A stretch of DNA of 64,000 bases. Origin: Lethocerus indicus. Its lineage: Eukaryota; Arthropoda; Insecta; Hemiptera; Belostomatidae. Position 1 is the first letter of the stretch. Each line of letters begins with the position of its first letter. This document shows, piece by piece, positions 51,601-64,000 of the stretch. The notes beneath the pieces were generated by a model. That model was not told the DNA's origin. It made no database searches and worked only from the letters and a program-made list of their open reading frames with translations. The stretch spans positions 3,348,001 to 3,412,000 of the forward strand of contig JACDQD010000103.1 in assembly GCA_019843655.1 (NCBI GenBank), written 5' to 3'. Made by a program: the position numbers and the translations under genes.

Positions 51601-54177
51601 CCATTCTCAAAATTAAAGTGCAATCTCGTCATCATTTGTTTAGCGTTAAATTTCATTGCGTAAGAATTTCTGGTCATGCGCAATCGCAACTTACTGGTCT
51701 ACTAACGGAATACTACTGAGGAATACGAGGGGACTTAACCAAGGGTTTGGGGCCAAATAAGCACACAGAATATCTCAAGAGTGATTCCCAATTTAATTAT
51801 TACAAAGTTGATAACTCCCACCTGGCATTGGGTTCAATTCATGAGGCGAGATATTCTTAAATTGAATATTAAAGACTCTTAAGTATTCTGTCCGGGTGTC
51901 CCGCCCGAATCTTCGCAATGCGACAAAGGGAAATGGAGGACGGACATGCCGCGACCATTATTCATAGTTGGGTTTGAATAAGGTTTCCAATTTTTTTTCG
52001 TCGCTTCAACATACAAACGACTCCGGGTCAAAGACAAGATTGCCGATACACGCGGTCTCCAGTTTGCCCCCGCCAAGTCTCCAAATCGCTAATTTGAACG
52101 GGCTATTAAAATTCGTTTTTTTCCCTCCACTACAATTCCGACTGTACCCCACAGAACCCCACAGGAAAGGTATCTGTTATAAATTAAAGAATGGCACAGT
52201 AACCGCAATGAAAACCATGCAATAAATCGAGCAGTTGTAATGCCATCTGGAATTAATGAATAAATAATAGAACAGAAAAAAAATTAGAATTTTTCGTTTT
52301 ATTTTTCCCATCAGGATAAATCTGACTGTAAATAATATACTAGAGGGTGTAAAATTACATATGGTTAATGTGAGCGAAAATATAAAATAAATAAATTGTT
52401 TCGAAATTTGAATGAGATTAACGTTATTTCCGACCTTCATTGCGCAACAGGCGTGCGAACTCGATATTGCAGTGAGAGTTTATATACTCGGAAGAATTCA
52501 AAACAGAATTTATTTACAGAAAAATAATGCTCTATTTGTTAGTCTGTGAATATTGCCAGATAGAAAAAATCCTTCTGGAAGATTTTGAGTTTATCGTTAT
52601 TACTTAATATGAATTCTCTAAATTTCCCATAAATACTGCCTTTTGTAGCAACCTCAGTCGTACGATGCCAATAATAAATTTATATTGTTTTTGAGAACGA
52701 GTGCCAAAAAATCAAAGTTCCAGTTGTCCTGTATTACGTAAGTAGAAGCGATAGCCGTTGAACCGATATTTTGGCTGTAATAAAACTGTTATCTGCGCTG
52801 TGTTTTTATATTCTGACACCGTAAAATTTATTAGGACAGTCCGGACAATATTTCAGCGGTATCGGAAATCGGCGATAGGGTTTTAAAAAACCTAATAAAT
52901 ATTTTCTTCCCTCCGGCCGGTCCCGATTATCGGCGTTTTCATCGGTGGCAGTAACTAGAAAAGACGTAGCCGGCTAAAGTTTATAACGCGAACTCGCTCG
53001 AGGAATGCAGAATTGCACAGAATTTGCTCCGCTGTTTACATTCGAGTTATCAAAGGTATTCAGTAAATATTAACTCGCGTTCAGCGGCGAATTCAACGTC
53101 GAAAATTCCATCGCCGGCCCAGTTTTTAATGAGTCCGCCCAAATAACCCGAGGAGCAAGTGTCGAGAGAACAAACAATTCAGTAGACCGGTTTCTGTCGT
53201 CGGTCATTGTTATGCAGGTAACTAGGTGCGACATATCACTCATACAACTCGTTCAGGTATGTACCTTCCTGTTTTTTCTGCCACTTCTCTAATCTTCAAA
53301 TACGTTGAAATAAATAATAAAACAAATCATGTTAAGTTTAATAATTTCACAATGTTCCATTCTAAATTGCGTAATCTACGTTGCCAGACCTGACCGGAAC
53401 TATAATTGAGAACCACAAATTCGAACTATTTCTTTAAATAACCTAAATTAGTACTAGTCGCGGTACAAGTAGTAGCTAATTTATTCGTGCCGAATGTAAT
53501 GTTCTTCCATATTCTTTCTGAGTCATTTTGGCTGACAATATTCCTCGCATAGTCCGATTCTAAATCAATTAATTGCCATATTCACAATACATATTAGGGA
53601 ACCTCAACGACCGCACACCTTCCGGCTATAATCTTGGTAGTATGGCGTATTTAGGAACTGCTCTGTCTTAATGGGTTGTTGAATGTGTGAATTTACACCG
53701 GTCTTATGCTTATGAATATTGTTTGGAAACGGTGCAATGAGAACGGGTATAGATAAGTAAGAAAATAGGCACTTAAAGACAGTCCCTATTTGAAAAACTA
53801 CAATATGGAAAAATATCTTCATCCGCACAAGTTTTAGACCGTGCTCACCGGAGATGAACGCATAGTGTGGAATATTCGGAAGAATATATCTTTAGATAGA
53901 GTAAACCGTCGGACTGGAAGAAAAGAAACGTCGCGCTTCATTTAGAATGAAATTGAACTCCGAAATTGATAAAGTTTGAGGACAGAGCACGACGTATTGG
54001 GCAATCCTTTCGACCGGATTACGAAAAGCTCACGGACGCCTTCCCCGGGGAGTAATTTATGGCTTAATTATTTTTTTCGGAGTCTGATCTCGCGAGAGTC
54101 AAAGGGAGAAAGAGAAAGCCGGTCGAAGGTGTAAAGGGTCGGTTAAGGCGGGAGGTTAGTCTGTTCAGAGCACGCAC

Positions 54178-54430
54178 CTGCCTTGATTTCCAGGGGCGAT
54201 CGCAGTCGAGGTGCTCCGGGAGTGGACGTCGGCATATTCAGGAGCGGACGAACTGCTGTTAGTATCGTGAACGGGCGGGTGGGTGGGGGGACGCGCACCC
54301 GGCGTGAGAGTGGCTCGGCCGAGTGCCCGATGTTGACTAACAGAGCCGAGATGGACACGCGGCCGGTTTTTGCCCGCTCTCCTCCACTTCTCGGCCACCC
54401 CGCATTCCCACCGTACCCGCTCACGCTCTT
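54178..54430 (-). other. Candidate upstream noncoding exon and promoter of the protease gene
   Basis: A GC-rich block on the minus strand ends in a strong donor, AAGGCAG/GTGCGT, at 54178. TTATAAGAG lies at about 54428-54436, placed where a TATA box would sit for transcription of the block. The protease ATG exon has its own acceptor (TTTTTCAG at 48678), so it needs an upstream noncoding exon, and this block is the best match in orientation. Frames through the block are open on both strands but unlike known proteins. The exon edges are provisional. Confidence 0.25.
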
Positions 54431-57400
54431 ATAATTTCTTCTTCGAATCCGATATTAAATAGCGGCTCGCCACTGTATTATACACTACTGTCGAGCCGAA
54501 CGAGCGTTGATTAGGGAAATGAAAACGGAGGATTCCGAACGGGGGTCGTTGGGAACAATCACGTCCAATAGTCTTTAATATGATTTCATTCGATGGAGTG
54601 TAAAACTCTATTGAGCCTCGAACCATTATCGTTGATTATAAAAGTTGAATATTGATTTTCGAAAAAAGAATAAAACATTTTTTATGAGGTACCGGTTTTA
54701 GCTTAAGAATTTTGGTTGCAGGTGGGACGTCCTCTTTGCACTGACGCTTCATTGTTACCGATGCGATACTATTGAAGACGGCGAGTAGCCAAAACTAACA
54801 TCAACGACGGTAATGCATTTTTTCGAAAAGTAGAATTACTTAGTGCCCTAAACTAGGTACGATTTGTTAAGGAGCTACGTAGTAAGTAAATGAAGGTCTG
54901 TTATATCGTTCTAGTTTGCTACCTCCCGGCGGCCCCGCACGCCTAAAGTCTTCGGGACCACAGTCAGCCTTGCCCTGCATATTTCGCCCTACGCGGGCCC
55001 GGTTCCGGCCTCTACACGTCGCCAGTAGCAATTCGTTAAAGAAATTAATTTTATTCAACGACATGGAAGTTAAGGCTTGCGACTTAGTTGAAGTTTTGTT
55101 TGTTCAAAGTTGTTAAGGAAAGACGATTACCGATTAATGAAAAGTTCTTCTGCGGAATGATTGTTACCTCAGTGCACTCCTGTTTCCCACGATTGGAATC
55201 GAACTCACTACCTAATCCTACATGTAGAGACCCGGGAGCGCTTATAATAACACGTCAATTGCATACTTCCCCGCCCCATTGGCCGATGTAGCAATTTTAG
55301 TTTAAGATGTGACATTCTTAAGGCTTCAATATGTTTATCCACGAGAGCGGTATGATTTAAGTGCTTTGAGAGCATCGATGCACTATGAAGAAACGAACCA
55401 ACTAACCGACACGGTCGTGTTTAAGTACTGAAACGGACCCTCAGATTCAAAGTATTATACGATAGTAAGCCCAACGGCCACTACGTACAAGGGTTCGATT
55501 CCCATCAATTAAGTCAAGAACCCTCAACCGATCCTCAAACGGTCTATTGCCCTCTTCAAGACAGGTTTCTGTAAAATACAAAGCGTCATTATTTTTGTTT
55601 AAAAAAATTGTGGTAAATTACCTTACACTTATATTACCCAGCTTGATGGGTAAAATTGACGGCCTGCTATCCGGATATTAAATGCCAACTCGGTGTACTA
55701 TAATGTCGATGCAGTCGGAGTTATAATTTCGGAATTTCGGAGCGGTACAAAAAAATCCAATACATGATACATGACTCCTCCTCCCATACGAACCCCCGTT
55801 TCCTGACAGGCTTTTTCGACTACTCTTGGTCCCTGATTATTTTTTGTTGATGTAAATCCGGTAGTACGACTGATCCGAATCCATTTTAGAATAAATACAG
55901 GCTCAGAACTACTAAACCCCAACTCGAGATAAACAGATCGTGCTCGTAAACCTTCAATTTAAGTTCCTAGACTCACCGGTCGGAGCTAGGCAATCTAATC
56001 TACCTTGATTTTTTTTGTTAATGACGCGCACCGATTTCCTAAAATAGTGTTTAAAAACTTCCTTAGTGAAAGCGATTGAATATTTCCGTATGTAATTTTA
56101 AATTTCAATATTTATGGATAAATATGCAACGGTTGAAGTGCATTCAATATACTATATAATGATAATTTCCAAGAAAGCGGGCTGGTGAGAATATTTAAGT
56201 CACTGACGAAATGGGTACCGGAATACCTGTGCACGGATATTTTGGACTATTAAGTAGCATACATTATAAATATTTGTTTTGTAATGCCGTACGAATTAGT
56301 AATTGTGTATCACTTAGGACGTACTTCAATGACTCTATATTTAATGACATGGAGAGAATGTACATGGGTTTAGAATAAAATCATTTGAATAGAAATAAAT
56401 GTTTGAATGAATAGGTAATTGGTTGTTTTTTCCTATGCAGGAACCCCAATCTAAAGTGAAAGTTTCTCCAAGGTGTACAGGAACATCGTCTGGTCGATAC
56501 TAACATGTGGAAGTTGTCCTGCCTCCTTGCGTTTATCAATCACTAGCTTTGGATAGAGTCATTAACATTTGTTAAACTGTGTAATTTGTGGAATGAAAGT
56601 TCGTTACATCGATTTCTAGAATATTCTTCTATTCGTTTCCTGTGAGAAAGAAGAAATTAAACTTCCTCTCAACTTCCTTTAATTTCTATATGGATGAAAT
56701 TACACAAAAACAATTCAGCGCTTTTGTAAATTTTATTTTATTACAGATCAGTGCTGACGGGATGCTTTATCGATATCCGACAATTACTAATATTTATTTT
56801 AATCACTTACAGAAGGAATGCTTCTGGGGATGGAGGAGAAGCCGAAACTGAAATAAGCGAGTGCAACCCGCCCCACAACGTCTGATCGTTAAACTCAATT
56901 ACTGTAGATACCTGCGGTAAAATATACCATGTGATGCCACCTCGTAAAGCCACTCTATAGTGATCTATAGTTCTCCGGTCGGAGACCAATAAGAAGAAAT
57001 TAAATATTCATTATATTCACATCCGGTGCGTCCGGACATTTTGTTGCGTGGGCACAATTCCTCGCACGTAGAGGATGAGCATTATCAATCCTGTTTACAG
57101 CATTAGTACGTGTTTAGTTATATACTAGTGTGTAATTAACGTGAACTAGGGCAGTGGGGTCGCTGGACCCATCCACCATTGCACCTATGCGAGTTAACGA
57201 TTTGCTCTTTTAAAAATCGATTTCTAAATGTCTCATTTTCGAGATATTTGTTCTATTTCTCACAGACTGAATCAATTTATTACATTATCCTGAAATCTCC
57301 CGAAGATTTTACCCTCTTGCAAGATGTTGAGACTTGCATATGTCAACACGCTTCTACAATAGTTAAAATTCAAAGCTGCTTTGCATTAGCATCGACGGCG

Positions 57401-60378
57401 CGATTTGAACTAGGTAAGCCTTACCTACTATTACAGCCATCTTCTGGCGATCCAAGTCCGTGTAGGGCCGACTGTATAATTGGGCGCACATGCCCTATAA
57501 AGAGCTCCCAATTGCCGGGGCAGGAAAGAAGAGAGAGTGTCACACCCCCGTGTGAACATCTGTCGGTGAACTGATATGACTAACTGACTAGTGAGATGAT
57601 GAGGCCGCCGGTTCATTCATGCTAGTTTATGCCCGCTAATTCAATTAACCCGGTGCCGAGGAACCTCTCCCTATAGACCAGTCTTTTGTGAAGCCTTTTT
57701 TCGGAAATATGCCACGAGTGTATAGAATGTTTCCGGCAACGGTAGTATCGCCTCCATTGAGAATACTGTAAATAATATAATAATAATAATATAAATAGTA
57801 ATAATGTTCAGGAATTTGAAGGTAATTTCCAACCGTTTTAAAATTCAAATTAGCAAGTGAAGAAAACCTGTGCCAACAGTGCCGACTGTCCTCTTACCGC
57901 CCGATTTAAAAAATACGACATTTATTTTTCTAGTTTGTCTCTCCACCTCTCTCACAGAACGATATATTTCTGAGACATTTTTGTAAGTAATAATTTCACT
58001 TTTCATAGTGAATCTAAACACACGGTGCTCTCCCTATACCTACATACATACTGAAGTAAAAGTTATTATTATTACAGCAATGTACATGTTCGTGTTGTGT
58101 ACAAGTTTTTTTAGCTTCGAACAGCCTTATTTAAATTTACAGAGTCGCTGAAATACTCACGATAGAAAAGTAGCAAAGAATTTAGGCACAATTATTTCCT
58201 GAAACGTCGATTTTTTTTTTCAATTTAATTCACGACACGTTTAAACGGTTTTCGCAGTCCCGTCATGGCTCCGCTTCAACAGTACCGAGATTGAATAATA
58301 CGGCTGAGAACTCTGCATAGGTGAATCACTGGCGCCAACCTGTTTAGCATTGGCGTCTGCCTGGTCTTCTAAACACAAAGTCATATATTCAACACCAAGG
58401 GCATTTTTAACAAACTGTAATAGACATAGGTCAAGCCGAATTGGTTCAAGAATTGGGGCATCAGTATTCAGTTTTAATGACGTTGATAATTATTTTACCA
58501 TTGTTATCTAATCATTTAGTCTTATGCCGTTGTGCTAACCTACATTGAATGATTCATCTGGAAATTTTTTTGGTCTAGTTTATATATTACTCACAAAAAA
58601 TACGTATTCGGATTTGCAATTTAACTGTCTAATTTGAAGAATGCTATAGAAGTTTTTTTTAAAGATGGTATTGTCTTATTTCGAAAAACGATACGGTTAT
58701 TTTTTCATATTTCTGTAAACTACAATCATCGAAGTGGAATATACACGTAAACACACAGGATAGGTATTGTAGGAATATATAAATCAAATTCGTTCAGTTT
58801 TCATGTCTCCTTACCGAATATATACTTTGTGTAATTATGATACCAAGTGTATTATAAGCCATCCAAACCGTAATCTATCTATTAACCTAACATAATCCAA
58901 ACAACTAGGTAACGGTAGTTTTAAAACCGCAGAGAGAATCGCAAACAGTCAAAGATTCAATTATTTATGTGTGTGTTCTATATATACTTTTTTACCGAAC
59001 ATTATTTTAGAACCGCACTTGTTAAATTTGTCCAAATATTAATAGAAATTGAACAGAAACATTTGTCGTGTTTAGAGACTAGAGCCAGAAAGGAGCGATG
59101 CTCGTGTATTGAACACAAGCCATTATCCTTGGGGCCGGCCTACCGAAGACTGGGCGATAATGGGAGGTATTGTATAATGATGCCGGGAAATTAAAATAAG
59201 AGGGGCGTGGGCCGCCGCCCTATCACTTTCTCTAGGGCTAAATAGGCCAGATAGATAATCGTATGCGGACGGTGGAGCGCGGGCCGCGGGCCGCGGGCCT
59301 AGTGCCGAGTTCGCGGCCACTCGTTAATTTTAGCGCCTCTCCGGTAATTCGGCGACCGCTGTCGGGCCCCTCCGCCAATTGAAGCAATTTCCTCTATTTC
59401 TTTTTATTTCTCGCACTTTTTCATACCCCCCGCACGTGTATGAAACCGAGCGGGAATGTTTTGTGTTGCGCGAGGTTTTTTCGCTCATCTGTCCCGCAAA
59501 ACCTATTATTTCTTTAACGCTATACTAATTTCCTTGCACATAATTTTAGGATATTGCAATAAAATAATGGGTACACAAGCACTATCCTCCCTTGAGGTGA
59601 TCGTCTTGCGACCTCCAATCTCTCATCTTGCGAGATTAACAAATAAACTCCGACTTTAGTGTCTTTTTTTCTTCTACTTAATTTATTATTTAAATTCAAA
59701 TACTCGTAAACTATTATAACTGCAGGTGTTGCGCGGATAGTACATGAGTAAAGGACAATTAGAAATATGTACTGTAGCGATAATTATTTTTCGGCAGAAA
59801 ATAAATAAGCAGCTATATTAAGAATATATACTTCGGGTGATCGAAACATTTAAAATACATGCGCTTTTTGTTGTTACTTCAATTATTCTAACAGCAACAT
59901 TATACAGTTTGTATTATCTGAAGTCTAGCCAATCCCGCCGTTTTGTATTCTTTTCTGAGCGGGCAGTAGAAGAGCGGCAACTTTGAATCGACGACGAAGA
60001 TTTTAAAATGTATCGCGCGCGAGTGTGCCTTGTACTTGCTAATTACAAGTGTATTTAATTGCGTTGTCGGGCTGGCGGGGGGAATTATTGCGGCCGGTGG
60101 GCCCCTTTGATGTCCGAATACGTTTCCCCCTTCGGAACGGCCGCTCTAGAGTTGTAGAATGCCGCGGGGAGAGACCTCCGCTTACGGCGTTATAACACTG
60201 GAACAGGGTCGGCCGAGCCCCCGAGGTCGTAAGGGAAGATATTTCGTTTTCCGATTAGGCGTTTCTGTCGGCAAATTGCCGTTCATCTGGGAACCGTGTA
60301 ATTTGAAGGCTGTATTCAAAGAGTGAAGAGGTAGACGGATACGGCTGAATGTTTAAACCGGTGTAAATACAAATATGG

Positions 60379-60381
<3 letters not shown>

Positions 60382-60433
<52 letters not shown>
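60382..60433. repeat. (TA)n microsatellite
   Basis: About 25 uninterrupted TA dinucleotides in noncoding DNA. It produces an Ile-Tyr run in overlapping chance open frames. Confidence 0.92.
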
Positions 60434-60435
<2 letters not shown>

Positions 60436-63400
60436 GTACGCGATTATCCTTTTCAGATTCCCCTTTCGCAAGTTCCCTCACAAGAACGGAATGTTTGGTA
60501 AATTTTGGGCAACACCAATTGATTGGGAACCGACATCTTGACCGACAGCTTAACGTCGACGAAAACAATGTCGTTTTTCAAGTATTGAGAAACCTGATTT
60601 CCATTGCAGTATTACTACGAGCTGACAAGCATCAGAATTACAACAAAGATGATGTTAATACAACTTCTTAGTTACGAAACGTTTCGTAAATTTTGAAATT
60701 ATTTGAAACATCATATATAATTGCCTTATATACGACAATAATGGGGCCTTGATATATTCAACATTGTTCGTGAGAATTACAATCGACAGAATAACGGTGT
60801 GCATTAACTCGTCCTGTGTCTATTATCATAATTACGGAATCTCCTTTAATGGTAAACGCTAGGATTCATTGTGCAACAAAATACTAGTTACATAACAAGG
60901 CCCTGATCGTAACAGCAAAAATAATGAACTGTTATCCCTTGCAATGAATAACTCTACAGCTTTTGACAAGTAAACGAATTATTTTTGTACTAATTATAAT
61001 TTTTAACACCGGGATTTTATCGAAGAAATAAAGAAAACAAACTGAGTTTTTATATCATAAATTTTCTAGTGGTCCGACCGCATTCAATCGCTCCAACATT
61101 GCTAAAGTATAGAAAAAATAACTAGATAAATGCATGGATGATTAATGTCCCAATAATCATGATAAAATACTAATATTATTATAAAAGAAAATATAACATA
61201 GTATATAGTATTATAAACTGTATAATGTATTGTTGCATAGTTTCAATAATAAATACAAAACTAAAAAACATACAGTATAATCGCACTTTTAACAACTGCA
61301 TTATCATACCAACTTGATTAGAAAGCTGCTTTCTTGTCTTCCTCCCGCAGTATCTCAATATTTTTAGACGTTAATATTTCTGTCCTCCCGAAAGCGTTAT
61401 TCTGAATGCACTCAGCGATTCGACCCACATTCGCCGCTTATGCACATACCTCCGGATAATAATAATACACTTTCGGCACAACAACAGATGGGAACATTTG
61501 CCGGCCAGGGAACAGTGGGGCCGGTGACGAACCAGCGACACGTGTTTTTACCCGTATTCTACTTTTGTCTGGAGGGGGGGGTGGACAAAAAAAAATTTTT
61601 TTGGATGAAGAGAGACGGAACACAAAATGGAAAGGAGAAAAAAAATAGAAAAGAAGGCCGTTAATTTTAGAAGATATCAATCTAAAAATACGGAAGCCGG
61701 GCCGGCCGGGGTTCGGTCCCCACTCCCCCGCCAACAACCGAGGGCGGAGATGAATTAATTCGTCGTCGGCGACGTTTTGGCGGACGGTCAAAGGCTACTT
61801 GACTGGAAGTCGCCGCTATTAACTCGGCCCGTCTTAATATTTTATATACGCCGTCTTGTTTTTTTTTTCTTTCTTGCGCCCGTTTATCGGAACGTCGGTC
61901 CGCGCAATAATTTTTTAAGAGAAAAAAGTGGAGAAGGAAAATTTAAAAATCCGCTCCCCTCCCCCCATACTTTCACGTCTAATTAACGGCCGGCGAGAAA
62001 ACGGACAGGGGGGAGGGACGGAATCGCCGAAATGTTTTTTGTGCAGTCGACGAGCGGATAAATCATAAGCTGGGCACCGGGGAACCAGAATCGGGGATCC
62101 GACCGGCTATAAATATTCCGCCGTTTGGAGCCGATATGTTAAACCACTTTGTGTGCGGATCTAAACTGTTTCATCTTCTGTTAAGTATTCATCATTTTAA
62201 GGACCGACGCGATATGCTGTTTTCAGGTTTTAACTTGTCTGTCCAATCTAAATCCTTTCTTTGACATAATTTAATGAGACAAATTTTAACAGTCCATCGT
62301 TCAAATAAGGACTTCACATCCAACTGATTTTTGGCCAATTATTGGAATTATATTTTATTTATTAATGTTAAAACACTTGATCCAACCGTAAATCGTAATG
62401 GACTTGCCGCGAAATTCTTCTTTCTTCCTTCCGTGCCAACAGCAGGATATCTTCTTTAAAATTATCATTGTGTCTTTATAATATTGATTCTTGTTTTTTA
62501 AGTTTTTCGTTTAACTTAATATTTAATATATGTGCCTAATTCAAATTCAGTCCAATCAAAACAATTCGTATGATCCGGCGCTCTTAGTAAAATTGTTAAA
62601 ACGTGTTCGACGCCGCTTATAGACGCCGTTATCTCGGCGGGGCTGAGCGGTATCGTTTGGAAAGCTCTTTGGGACCCGGGTTTTGCAACTCCCCCTTTTA
62701 AAAGCGGTGCACCTCTCCACCCCCTCCGACCCGCTCCGGCACGGGTCTTAATGCGCGCCGTATATTTAGAATCATAAAACGCCCGGGCGTAATTTATTCG
62801 ACGGCGAAATACGCAACCGCCGCCGTCGATATACGGAGGGGAACGCGAGCGGGAGCAGCCGTCCCCATCCCCCCCGCACGCTTATAACCCCGCCGAGATA
62901 AGTTCTAGCAGCTCTAACTGGTTTCTGGAACAGATTCAAACTTGGCCCAGAAGTATGCCGGGACAGGTCTGTTGTAAGGTTCATAATCTTATCCCCCCCC
63001 GGGCCCCTTAATACATTTGCGGGATCTCAACCCGATGTCTGGGGCCAATCTTACCGCTTCGTCCCCCCCCCCGCCTTCCCATCCCCTCCTTTTGAACTCA
63101 CCTCTCAATCAATGTTTCTCCATTTGCAAGGGGGTGAGACCGGTACACCGTTTTCTAAGTGCGTTGACCCGGGCGGTCGCGTACCGTAATGCGAGAGGTT
63201 CGTAATTGTATAAAAGTATTTACAGAAGCTCTAGATTCTGGATTATAATTAAATCTCCGATTATTCTCAAAATATATAAAAATACCGCGAGTAAGCGTCA
63301 CTGCACTCTTAATGTAACAGAGGCCAAATCTGCGTGTGACATAATACAGATAAATTTCTTTTATTAAATTATTTATATCTAGATTAATTTTGTTTAGTCC

Positions 63401-64000
63401 CGGCGGACTGCTAATTGATATAGTGACGTCTGGTGTTTTATGTTTCTATTCGTAAAAATAAAGGCGCTATTCAAATGACTTATTTAATCGGTTTACGATT
63501 TAATTATACGGCCGAATAATAAATTTGGCAGAGCGCATCGGCGAACCAGGTGCGAGGACGAGTCGGTCCTTTAAATCGCCGCCAATCGAGGTTCGTCTCT
63601 GGCTCGGTTCTCTCCTTTCCTTTCACGCTCGCTCTAATACATATGTAACGGACCGTGTGTCCAACGATCACCATATTAAACCGCATTTACGTATTCATCG
63701 GCGAAAAAAGAGACTGGAAACATACTTGGGCGGCGCCGGGTGGATTATATTTGTAAATGAGTGTGCGGGGGCGACAGAACCGGGTATGTGCAGCTCTCGA
63801 GTATACGCGCTAGTCGTGTCTAGTGATCTAGTGCTATTATCTGGAGCTAACTGGAAACCCGACCCACTAACCTTGTGCACGTCGTGTAGGGACTCCATTC
63901 ACGAGTCTGTGCAGAAATTAAGCACGACAAACAAACTAGAGACCGGAAAATAAAAGTACAGTATGTTAATCGAGTGGTATGCTTGCTGTGTAGTGTGCTG

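Larger units (their letters stand above)
48678..64000. other. Noncoding region upstream of the protease gene
   Basis: About 15 kb with no protein gene recognised on either strand. Frames up to about 142 codons (for example 63525-63953 and 57179-57574, plus strand) are within what chance gives at this base composition and have no motif. Short CpG-rich islands occur at about 54.15-54.45, 59.1-59.4, 60.05-60.25, 61.68-62.1 and 62.6-63.2 kb, embedded in AT-rich sequence. It may be cis-regulatory DNA of the protease or of a gene beyond the window. Confidence 0.45.

Noticed and set aside
54143..54424. Overlapping 77-93 codon frames in a GC-rich block
   Set aside because: Both strands are open because of base composition. 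The block is better explained as a noncoding first exon or promoter.
55170..55520. B-box-like motifs (GGTTCGATTCCC at about 55491; GGAATCGAACTC at about 55194, reverse)
   Set aside because: No acceptor-stem pairing or A box at the right distance was found, so neither a tRNA nor a SINE can be supported.
58325..58420. tRNA-Arg-like stretch (GTCTGCCTGGTCTTCTAAAC and TTCAACACC)
   Set aside because: The anticodon stem does not pair well and no full cloverleaf forms. It could be an old tRNA-derived SINE, but no A/B-box pair was solid enough to call.
63525..63953. Plus-strand 142-codon frame near the right edge
   Set aside because: No recognisable domain, and its length is compatible with chance at this G+C. 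The window ends before context can be judged.
1..64000. CRISPR arrays, bacterial operons, rRNA or known conserved insect microRNAs
   Set aside because: The tandem arrays lack spacers, the genes are intron-split animal genes, and no mature sequence of the conserved microRNAs I could recall was recognised on reading.

Overview
The window is nuclear DNA of an arthropod, most likely an insect. Genes are split by short GT-AG introns, the noncoding DNA is AT-rich, there are no operons, and the recognisable genes (ODR4, SLC17 carriers, Zasp-type PDZ/ZM muscle proteins, a secreted trypsin-like protease) are animal genes. The exact order cannot be read from the sequence. Exons were built by hand from splice sites, reading-frame phase and protein-family motifs. 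In every multi-exon model below the exon lengths sum to an intact frame.

Layout, left to right. Bases 1-472 hold the 3' end of a gene for a proline-rich PVYQPEQ-repeat protein (+), with an apparent frameshift. A 70-bp tandem repeat array lies at about 1851-2520. A nine-exon ODR4 homologue (+) spans 3217-6341. It converges on a block of minus-strand genes: an SLC17 carrier (6760-9714), a PDZ-only gene (10025-10366), a coiled-coil/ZM gene (10747-14036), a PDZ/ZM-like gene (15093-16986) and a second SLC17 carrier (22765-27009). The three middle genes look like a Zasp (Z-disc alternatively spliced PDZ) cluster or one complex locus. The two SLC17 genes are paralogues with matching intron phases. 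Head-to-head with the second SLC17 gene is an unrecognised two-exon gene for 115 residues (+, 27462-28257).

From 29052 to 48643 (-) runs a ten-exon gene for a secreted protein of 513 residues with two thrombospondin type-1 modules and a complete trypsin-like domain. It has a GC-AG intron and a 13.4-kb first coding intron. Inside that intron is a second array of the same 70-bp repeat, bounded by 47-bp inverted repeats. From about 48.7 kb to the end no convincing protein gene was found. That part is richer in G+C, with short CpG-rich islands, and includes a candidate upstream noncoding exon at 54.2-54.4 kb.

The most unusual signal is the 70-bp repeat. Each unit carries, on the minus strand, a close match to the core of the CTCF insulator motif (CAGGGGGCGCTA). 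There are about 19 units at two loci 42 kb apart. At both loci the array is followed by the same roughly 50-bp sequence, which points to a mobile element that spreads clustered CTCF-like sites.
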